The notes under the pieces: model-generated
The model's input: only the letters and a program-made list of their open reading frames with translations
The model's database searches: none
Told to the model about the DNA's origin: nothing
Made by a program: the position numbers and the translations under genes
Part shown: positions 1 to 6,386 of the stretch, piece after piece
How the letters are laid out: every line of letters begins with the position of its first letter
How positions within the stretch are numbered: position 1 is the first letter of the stretch
Origin: Xanthobacteraceae bacterium
GTDB taxonomy: Bacteria; Pseudomonadota; Alphaproteobacteria; Rhizobiales; Xanthobacteraceae
Direction: 5' to 3'
Length of the DNA stretch: 6,386 nt
NCBI GenBank assembly: GCA_030043335.1
Contig: JASHXX010000094.1
Coordinates: 1 to 6,386 of the forward strand

Positions 1-99
1 CTCGGCGCGCTCGCCGCCGCCGAAGTGATCCAGCACCTCGGCGCGCGGCCGGAAACCTCGCTCAAAGACCTCGCCCGCGACAACGGCTTGGCCGATTGA
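1..99 (+). CDS. PfkB-family kinase, probably adenosine kinase (C-terminal end only)
   Basis: Only the last 32 codons are present, read in frame from base 1 to the TGA at 97-99; the start lies off the left edge. The peptide opens with GALAAAEVIQHLGARPE and ends DLARDNGLAD. This matches the closing helix of alphaproteobacterial PfkB carbohydrate/nucleoside kinases annotated as adenosine kinase, where an A-A-E-V-I-x-H-x-G-A-R-P segment follows the catalytic GxGD motif, which is outside the window. The family phosphorylates adenosine or a sugar with ATP in the cytoplasm. The family call rests on this short tail alone, so substrate specificity cannot be judged; a ribokinase-like sugar kinase is the main alternative. 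The next gene starts 190 bp downstream, so it is probably a separate transcription unit. Confidence 0.6.
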   Translation, partial: LGALAAAEVIQHLGARPETSLKDLARDNGLAD

Positions 100-127
100 A
101 CGCCCGGCCGATAAAAGTCGGCGCCAA

Positions 128-172
128 GCACGATCTGGAAAAAATGGAAACCGGTTTTCCGGAAAAATCATG
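128..172. repeat. Rhizobiales-type intergenic imperfect palindrome
   Basis: This roughly 45-bp element begins GCACGATC and ends AAATCATG. Its core contains the 12-bp perfect palindrome TTTTCCGGAAAA (155-166) overlapping GGAAACCGGTTTTCC (146-160). In reverse complement it reads ATGATTTTTCC...GAAAACCGGTTTCC...GATCGTGC. That closely resembles, from memory, the palindromic element of the form GCATGATCTTTTCCGAAAACCGG... scattered between genes in Bradyrhizobium and relatives. It lies between the kinase stop and the 269-aa gene. It may fold in RNA and act in 3'-end processing or transcript protection, but that is inference. No second copy was seen in this window. Confidence 0.6.
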
Positions 173-228
173 TTTTACTTGAGAGTTAGCGCGGCAATCG
201 CTCGGATTGAGAAGCAAATGCGCCCCAA

Positions 229-245
229 GTAACCAATTGCTAACC
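229..245 (+). promoter_or_regulatory. Possible CtrA-like double half-site
   Basis: TAACC occurs at 230-234 and again at 241-245, 11 bp apart (one helical turn) and about 45-60 bp upstream of the ATG at 290. Read as half-sites, GTAA (229-232), seven bases, then CTAA (240-243) match the alphaproteobacterial CtrA consensus TTAA-N7-TTAA with one mismatch in each half. No convincing -35/-10 pair was found in the spacer. This is a weak motif match and could be chance in an AT-richer stretch. Confidence 0.25.
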
Positions 246-289
246 AAACCGGGCTACCGACGGATCGGCCGCAAGATGGAGATCCGATC

Positions 290-1099
290 ATGGGTGACGG
301 CCCGCAGAGCAACGCCGGCGACAACGAGAAAGCCGAACCGGCCGCGATCGAGAACCAACTGCCGATCGTGTGGTCTCCGAAACTTGAGGCCGCGGACGCG
401 GGCGGGGAAAGCTCGACGGAGGGCGCCGACGCGCCGTCCACGACGGGCTCGGAAACGATCGACGAGACGGCACGGGGGACTGTCGCCGCGGCAGCGCCGA
501 TCCGTTCGCCGCACTCAGCCTTGCTTGCCGCTTCGATTGCGCTCGCGGCGCTGTTTGGCGGATTCGCCGGGTCGCTGTCGGCGTCCGGATTTGCGCATTT
601 TTGGCCGACCAGCGATGCGCGGTCGAGCACAACCGAAACCGGCGCGCTGCCGGCTATGAAGGCGGACCTCGCCGAGCTCGCCGCCCTGAAGGCCAATCTC
701 GAAGGCGCGATACGGAACGCCAACGGCCAGTTGGTCAAGATTGCCGAGCGCCTCGACCATGTCGAGCGGGCGCAAATCGATCCGGCAGTGAAAATCGCGC
801 ACATCGTCGACACCGTCGATCGGCTCGACAAGCGCGGCGCCGCCACGCCCGAGATAACCGGAACGGTTGCGCCCAGCCAGCCGTCCGCCGACACCAAGCC
901 GCCGGAGCGGATCTTGCAGGATTGGGTCGTCGAGGACGTACGCCGCGGCCGTGCGCTGGTGCTCAACCGTTACGGTGGGGTCTTCGATGTCTCGAGCGGC
1001 AGTGTTCTCCCCGGTCTCGGCCGTGTCGAAACGATCAAACGGCAGGACGGCGGGTGGGTCGTCGTCACCGCGCGCGGCCTGATCACGTCGGGGCGCTAG
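290..1099 (+). CDS. Hypothetical single-pass membrane protein with helical stalk and conserved C-terminal domain
   Basis: I do not recognise a named family. The 269-aa protein has a low-complexity, acidic N-terminal segment (1-70, rich in Ala, Glu, Ser and Thr), then one hydrophobic helix at about 76-98 (SALLAASIALAALFGGF...). A Leu/Ala-rich helix that looks coiled-coil (about 120-182) and a Pro/Thr linker (188-206) follow. The C-terminal block (207-269) contains QDWVVEDVRRGRALVLNR, GGVFDVSSGSVLPGLGRV and GGWVVVTARGLI. It looks like a small beta-rich domain and resembles the end of uncharacterised Rhizobiales proteins. With one helix and no signal-peptide cleavage pattern, a type II orientation (N-terminus cytoplasmic, C-terminal domain periplasmic) is most likely. 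The ATG at 290 is preceded by GGAG at 278-281, 8 nt away, which supports this start. It converges on the methyltransferase gene with 36 bp between the stops. Confidence 0.75.
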   Translation: MGDGPQSNAGDNEKAEPAAIENQLPIVWSPKLEAADAGGESSTEGADAPSTTGSETIDETARGTVAAAAPIRSPHSALLAASIALAALFGGFAGSLSASGFAHFWPTSDARSSTTETGALPAMKADLAELAALKANLEGAIRNANGQLVKIAERLDHVERAQIDPAVKIAHIVDTVDRLDKRGAATPEITGTVAPSQPSADTKPPERILQDWVVEDVRRGRALVLNRYGGVFDVSSGSVLPGLGRVETIKRQDGGWVVVTARGLITSGR

Positions 1100-1135
1100 A
1101 ACGCCCGGCCATCAGAAATCAATCGTCGGTAAAGT

Positions 1136-1744
1136 TCAGAGGCGTTCGGACCGCTGATCGCTGGTACCTGATCCCTGAGGCAGGAACGGCACCAGCATGG
1201 GTACACCGCGGCAATAAGCGCCGTACGCGTCCATCCCCAGCTCCGCGACGAGGAAACACTCCTCCGTCCGCGCCTTGAGCCAAAGGCCGAAGCTGACGAG
1301 GGCCGCGCCGGCGAGCGCGGTCGCTTCCGAGACCGCCGTCGCCCAGATCGCGGCGATCAGCCCGGTGTAGATCGGATGCCGCACCAAAGCATAGCGGCCG
1401 GTGTCGATGACCCGGTGGCCCTCCTTGCGCGTAACCGCGCTCGACCACAGCCGGCCAAGATGGATGGGCGCCCACCAGGCAAACAAAATGCCGGCGAGCG
1501 TCAGCCCAGCGAGCGCGTAGGCGCCGGCCTCGCCGACGTTCCAAATCGGCTCTTGCGCCGCGATCTGCGCCGCCCATGGCGTCAGCAGAATCGCGCCGGC
1601 GAGGATGGCGACGCGATAGACGCCGACGCCCGCTGTCACCACTCGTTTTTCCGTGCGGGCCGACCAGAACGCCGCCGCGATCCAGCTCACGAGCCAACCG
1701 ATCCAGATCAGCGCGAATAACAGGCTCGGCCCAACACTTGTCAT
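1136..1744 (-). CDS. Isoprenylcysteine carboxyl methyltransferase-family membrane protein
   Basis: This 202-aa, strongly hydrophobic protein has helices at about 6-27, 42-62 and 73-93 and a long hydrophobic hairpin region at about 125-158. The family signature is clear: LGRLWS (96-101), GHRVIDTGRYALVRHPIYTG (109-128) with the invariant R-H-P (122-124), a paired Glu at 161-162, and a closing Y-x-x-Y...P-M-L-V-P-F segment. In this family (COG2020, related to Ste14/ICMT and PEMT) these residues bind S-adenosylmethionine in a pocket at the membrane face. Bacterial members methylate lipids or small hydrophobic acids or remain uncharacterised; they are not expected to act on prenylated proteins. 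The ATG at 1742-1744 has a GGGAG motif 8 nt upstream. It is transcribed divergently from the Rieske gene across 174 bp. A link to that pathway, such as methylating a product, is conceivable but has no direct support. Confidence 0.85.
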   Translation of the reverse strand: MTSVGPSLLFALIWIGWLVSWIAAAFWSARTEKRVVTAGVGVYRVAILAGAILLTPWAAQIAAQEPIWNVGEAGAYALAGLTLAGILFAWWAPIHLGRLWSSAVTRKEGHRVIDTGRYALVRHPIYTGLIAAIWATAVSEATALAGAALVSFGLWLKARTEECFLVAELGMDAYGAYCRGVPMLVPFLPQGSGTSDQRSERL

Positions 1745-1787
1745 CCCGGACGCTCCCTTTCACCTTCCAGCCGCGCGGAGCGGCAAC

Positions 1788-1820
1788 GTGCGGCGCCGGT
1801 CAACATCGAATCGGCCGCAC
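1788..1820. promoter_or_regulatory. Dyad symmetry proximal to the methyltransferase gene
   Basis: GTGCGGC (1788-1794) and GCCGCAC (1814-1820) form a perfect 7-bp inverted repeat separated by 19 bases, in the divergent region 44 bp upstream of the methyltransferase start. It could be an operator half-site pair. The DNA is GC-rich, so short GC dyads arise easily by chance. Confidence 0.25.
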
Positions 1821-1845
1821 TCCGCGGGGCCGAGCATCCGTTGTC

Positions 1846-1889
1846 TTCCGGCCGGTTGCCGGTCATCGTATAAGCACCGGAACCGGCCG
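1846..1889 (+). promoter_or_regulatory. Strong inverted repeat with an internal -10-like hexamer upstream of the Rieske/GS-like unit
   Basis: CGGCCGGTTGCCGGT (1849-1863) pairs with ACCGGAACCGGCCG (1876-1889) over 14 base pairs with a single unpaired G at 1858. The 12-base centre is CATCGTATAAGC. The centre contains TATAAG (1869-1874), a plausible sigma-70 -10 hexamer; the best -35 at 17-bp spacing is a poor TTCCGG at 1846-1851. The dyad ends 29 bp before the Rieske ATG. A dyad centred on a -10 element is a classic operator arrangement for a repressor; alternatively it could be an RNA hairpin in the leader. The inverted repeat is directly visible; its role is inference. Confidence 0.5.
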
Positions 1890-1918
1890 ATACCCCCGCG
1901 CGATGAGGATGCCGCCAA

Positions 1919-3232
1919 ATGTTGAGCGTGGAGCAAAACCAACACATCACCCGCACCGCGCCGGGAACCGCCGCCGGCAACCTGATGCGGCGCTACTGGC
2001 AGCCGGCTGCGCTGACCGACGAGCTTTCCGGCAACCGGCCGGCCAAGCCGGTGCGGCTTTTGGGCGAGGACCTTGTCGCTTTCAAGGACGACAGGGGCCG
2101 CTACGGGCTGATCGGTCGCCATTGCCCGCACCGCGGTACCGATCTAGCTCACGGCCGCCTTGAAGACGGCGGCTTGCGCTGCGCGTTTCACGGCTGGCTG
2201 TTCGACGTCAACGGACGCTGCCTGCAGACGCCGGCGGAGCCCGACAACAGCAATCTCTGCGCCAATGTCCGCGTGAAATCCTACCCGGTGGTCGAGAAGA
2301 GCGGCATCTTGTTCGCCTATCTCGGGTCGGGTGAGCCGCCGGCGTTCCCGCATTTCGACTGCTTCATCGCGCCGCCAACGCATACCTTCGCCTTCAAGGG
2401 CATGATCGACTGCAACTGGCTGCAGTCGCTCGAGGTCGGTATCGATCCAGTGCACACCTCGTTCCTGCACCGCTTTTTCGAAGACGAGGATCCGAACCAA
2501 GGCTACGGCAAGATGTTCCGTGACACCTCGAAGGACTCGGACATGCCGATGACCAGGATCATGCGGGAATTTCCGCGTCCGCGCATTGAGGTCGAGGCGA
2601 CCGACTATGGCTTGCGGCTGATCACGCTGCGCCAGATCAGCGACGCGAAGGCGCACGTGCGGGTGACCAATCTCGTCTTCCCCAACGCCTTCATCATTCC
2701 GATGAGCCGCGAGATGACGATCTCGCAATGGCACGTGCCGATCGACGACGTGAAGCACTACTGGTACGCGATCTTCACCTCGTTCGGCGAGCCGGTCGAC
2801 AAGGACGAGATGCGGCGCCAGCGGCTCGAGCTTTATGAGCTGCCGGACTACTTGCCGCGCAAGAACAAGAGAAACGACTACGGGTTCGACGCCCACGAGC
2901 AGGAGCACGCGACCTACACCGGCATGGGCACCGACATCAACGTGCACGACCAGTGGGCTTGCGAGTCGATGGGCGCGATCCAGGATCGCACCGAGGAGCA
3001 TCTCGGCACCTCGGACAAGGCGATCAGCGCCTACCGGCGGCTGCTGCGCGAGGCGCTCGATCAATCGGATCAGGGCGCGCGCCCAATGATGGTGCTCGAT
3101 GCGGCTGGGGCCGAAAAGATCACCGGCCCGGCTTGTGTCGACGGCATCGGCCCGCCGGGAGACTGGCAGGGCTATTGGCGGCGCACCGACGAAGGCCGGC
3201 AAAAGACCAAGAGCTGGGCCAACGGCCATTGA
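1919..3232 (+). CDS. Rieske non-haem iron oxygenase, alpha (catalytic) subunit, phthalate dioxygenase/LigXa-like
   Basis: This 437-aa cytoplasmic protein has an N-terminal Rieske domain (about 25-135) with the [2Fe-2S] ligands C69-x-H71 and C88-x2-H91 in CPHRGTD and CAFHGW. The C-terminal catalytic domain starts near 160. The mononuclear iron motif E172-x3-D176-x2-H179-x4-H184 is complete: D176 is the expected bridge to the neighbouring Rieske cluster, and H179 and H184 are iron ligands. The third ligand is probably D344 in the HDQWACESMG segment (343-352), by analogy. The block QDRTEEHLGTSDKAI (355-369) is typical of the phthalate 4,5-dioxygenase/DDVA O-demethylase (LigXa) branch, whose members are homo-oligomers without a beta subunit and hydroxylate or O/N-dealkylate carboxylated aromatics using electrons from a separate reductase. 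No reductase is in the window. The start at 1919 has GAGG 10 nt upstream. The GS-like gene follows after 9 bases in the same reading frame, so the two are almost certainly co-transcribed. Substrate is unknown; an amine or glutamylated amine is my inference from the neighbour. Confidence 0.93.
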   Translation: MLSVEQNQHITRTAPGTAAGNLMRRYWQPAALTDELSGNRPAKPVRLLGEDLVAFKDDRGRYGLIGRHCPHRGTDLAHGRLEDGGLRCAFHGWLFDVNGRCLQTPAEPDNSNLCANVRVKSYPVVEKSGILFAYLGSGEPPAFPHFDCFIAPPTHTFAFKGMIDCNWLQSLEVGIDPVHTSFLHRFFEDEDPNQGYGKMFRDTSKDSDMPMTRIMREFPRPRIEVEATDYGLRLITLRQISDAKAHVRVTNLVFPNAFIIPMSREMTISQWHVPIDDVKHYWYAIFTSFGEPVDKDEMRRQRLELYELPDYLPRKNKRNDYGFDAHEQEHATYTGMGTDINVHDQWACESMGAIQDRTEEHLGTSDKAISAYRRLLREALDQSDQGARPMMVLDAAGAEKITGPACVDGIGPPGDWQGYWRRTDEGRQKTKSWANGH

Positions 3233-3241
3233 CGACGTCCG

Positions 3242-4720
3242 ATGGCGCCGCGGCGAAGTTCACAGACAGACAAATTCGTCGAACGTCACGGCCTCTGGAC
3301 CGATGAGCAGGCGCGCCGCGCCAAAGCGGTCGTGCAGGCGATCAAGCAACACAAGCTCGAATTGGTACGTTTTTCCTTTGCCGATCAGCACGGCGTGCTG
3401 CGCGGCAAGACGGCGATCGCCGCCGCCGCCCCGGCGATGCTCGCAGGCGGGCTCGCCATGACGACGACGCTTCTCGCCAAGGACACCGCGCACAAGACCG
3501 CCTATCCGGTGTTCACACCGGGCGGCGGCTTCGACATGGCGGAGATGCAGGGGGCCGGCGACTTCGTCATGGTGGCGGACCCGGCGACGTTCCGCGTGCT
3601 GCCCTGGGCGCCGGCGACCGGCTGGCTCCTTTGCGACATCTATTTCACCAACGGCAAGCCGGTGCCGTTCTCGACGCGGCGCGTTCTGCAGCAGGCGCTG
3701 GCGCGGCTTGCGACTGCGGGATTCGATTTCTTCGCTGGGCTTGAGGTCGAATTTCATCTCTTCAAGTTGGAGAATCCACGCCTCGCCGCGGCGGACGCCA
3801 CTTGGCCGCCGCAGGCGCCTGAGGTCGGCCTTCTCAATCAGGGCTACCAGTATCTGACCGAAAGCCGCTTCGATCAGATCGACGCCGCCCTGGGGCCAAT
3901 CCGCCGCGGCGTTCTCGCCCTCGGCATGCCGCTGCGGTCGCTCGAAATCGAGCTCGGGCCCAGCCAGTGCGAATTCACCTTCCACCCGCAGGCCGGCATC
4001 GCCGCCGCCGACACGATGGTGCTGTTCCGCGCCGCCGCCAAACAGATCGCCCGACGCAACGGTCTTCTCGCGAGTTTCATGTGCCGCCCGGCGCTGCCGA
4101 ACCTGTTCTCCAGCGGCTGGCACCTGCACCAGTCGCTGATCGAGAGGCAACGCGGCGTCAACGCCTTCGTCGATAACACGCACGATGGACTGTCGGCATT
4201 GGGCCGGCATTTCCTCGGCGGCCTTTTGGCGCACGCGCGCGCTGCTGCTGTCTTCACGACGCCGACGGTCAACGGCTACAAGCGCTACCGGCCGTATGCG
4301 CTGGCGCCGGATCGCGCCATCTGGGCGCGCGATAATCGCGGCGTGATGGTGCGCGTCATCGGCGAGCCGGGTGACCCGGCGACGCGTCTCGAAAATCGCG
4401 TCGGCGAGCCGGCGGCCAATCCCTATCTCTACCTTGCCTCGCAGATTTACGCCGGACTCGACGGTATCGCGCATCGCCGCGATCCCGGGCCCGCGGCCGA
4501 CACGCCCTACGAGACCAGGGCGCCGCTCCTCCCGAAGGACCTCGGCGAAGCGCTCGCCGCGCTGCGCGGCAACGCAATGTTCAGAACAGATTTCGGCGCC
4601 GCCTTCGCCGATTACTACGCCCACCTCAAGGCGGCCGAGCTCGCGCGCTTCAAGGCCGAAAGCGTCGAAGGGCCCGACGTGACTGCCTGGGAGCAGAACG
4701 AATATTTCGATTTGTTTTGA
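3242..4720 (+). CDS. Glutamine-synthetase-fold ligase, probable gamma-glutamyl-amine synthetase
   Basis: At 492 aa it is close to type I glutamine synthetase (about 470). A beta-grasp N-terminal domain (about 38-135, RFSFADQHGVLRGK with D48 matching Salmonella Asp50) precedes the catalytic domain. By hand alignment to Salmonella GS, the metal ligands are E168 and E170 (LEVEFHLF), E237 and E244 (ELGPSQCE), H294 (SGWHLHQSL) and E384 (RLENR). The glutamate/ATP/phosphate residues R348 (NGYKR), R366, R371, R382 and R386 are also present. The flap Glu327, which helps bind and deprotonate ammonium, is replaced by L354 (RPYALAPD). No adenylylation tyrosine region is recognisable. It is therefore likely to ligate glutamate to an amine other than ammonia, as PuuA, IpuC and TdnQ/AtdA1 do, rather than serve nitrogen assimilation. 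The ATG follows the Rieske stop by 9 bases and has no good Shine-Dalgarno, suggesting translational coupling. An ordinary GS or a non-glutamate ligase remains possible. Confidence 0.9.
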   Translation: MAPRRSSQTDKFVERHGLWTDEQARRAKAVVQAIKQHKLELVRFSFADQHGVLRGKTAIAAAAPAMLAGGLAMTTTLLAKDTAHKTAYPVFTPGGGFDMAEMQGAGDFVMVADPATFRVLPWAPATGWLLCDIYFTNGKPVPFSTRRVLQQALARLATAGFDFFAGLEVEFHLFKLENPRLAAADATWPPQAPEVGLLNQGYQYLTESRFDQIDAALGPIRRGVLALGMPLRSLEIELGPSQCEFTFHPQAGIAAADTMVLFRAAAKQIARRNGLLASFMCRPALPNLFSSGWHLHQSLIERQRGVNAFVDNTHDGLSALGRHFLGGLLAHARAAAVFTTPTVNGYKRYRPYALAPDRAIWARDNRGVMVRVIGEPGDPATRLENRVGEPAANPYLYLASQIYAGLDGIAHRRDPGPAADTPYETRAPLLPKDLGEALAALRGNAMFRTDFGAAFADYYAHLKAAELARFKAESVEGPDVTAWEQNEYFDLF

Positions 4721-4731
4721 TCGAAGGGAGA

Positions 4732-6386
<1,655 letters not shown>

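Noticed and set aside
106..125. Hairpin GCCGA-TAAAAG-TCGGC just after the kinase stop, considered as a terminator
   Set aside because: The stem is only 5 bp and no T-tract follows, so an intrinsic terminator cannot be supported.
175..966. 263-codon open frame on the - strand opposite the 269-aa gene
   Set aside because: The + strand frame has a good ribosome-binding site and a coherent membrane-helix, stalk and domain layout; the reverse frame is Ser/Ala-rich and lacks structure.
1099..1147. GAACGCC/GGCGTTC inverted repeat between the convergent 269-aa and methyltransferase genes
   Set aside because: A 7-bp stem with a 35-base loop and no T-run is too weak for a bidirectional terminator.
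2144..3229. 361-codon open frame on the - strand opposite the Rieske gene
   Set aside because: It is a shadow of the Rieske coding sequence, which carries complete Rieske and iron-binding motifs.

Overview
The window is GC-rich, densely coding DNA from an alphaproteobacterium, most likely order Hyphomicrobiales (Rhizobiales) near Bradyrhizobium, Rhodopseudomonas or Xanthobacteraceae. This rests on the alphaproteobacterial character of the GyrB and PfkB-kinase sequences and on an intergenic element at 128-172 that resembles, from memory, an imperfect palindrome common in Bradyrhizobium-type genomes. The taxonomic call is inference, because no database search could be run.

Layout, left to right. 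Positions 1-99 hold the 3' end of a PfkB-type sugar/nucleoside kinase, probably adenosine kinase. A 190-bp spacer (100-289) carries the palindromic repeat and a weak CtrA-like double site. At 290-1099 (+) is an unrecognised 269-aa protein with one predicted membrane helix, a helical stalk and a compact conserved-looking C-terminal domain. Converging on it is an integral-membrane methyltransferase of the isoprenylcysteine carboxyl methyltransferase type (1136-1744, -). A 174-bp divergent intergenic region (1745-1918) with strong dyad symmetry follows. It drives a two-gene unit on the + strand: a Rieske non-haem iron oxygenase alpha subunit (1919-3232) and a glutamine-synthetase-fold ligase (3242-4720), with only 9 bases between stop and start. 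Converging on that unit, 11 bp away, is the 3' two thirds of gyrB (4732 to the right edge, -). If the common dnaA-dnaN-recF-gyrB order holds here, the chromosome origin region would lie to the right.

The most interesting part is the Rieske/GS-like pair. GS-fold enzymes paired with Rieske oxygenases are known from aniline catabolism (TdnQ/AtdA1 with aniline dioxygenase), where the amine is first glutamylated and then oxidised. In this window the GS-like protein keeps the metal, ATP and glutamate-binding residues of glutamine synthetase but has Leu (residue 354) where canonical enzymes have the ammonium-site flap Glu327. The Rieske protein has complete iron-ligand motifs. Together they suggest a small, probably undescribed amine-modifying or amine-degrading pathway that does not use ammonia. 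No electron-transfer partner, transporter or regulator for it is encoded in the window. The remaining genes are housekeeping or poorly characterised and show no obvious functional link to the pair.
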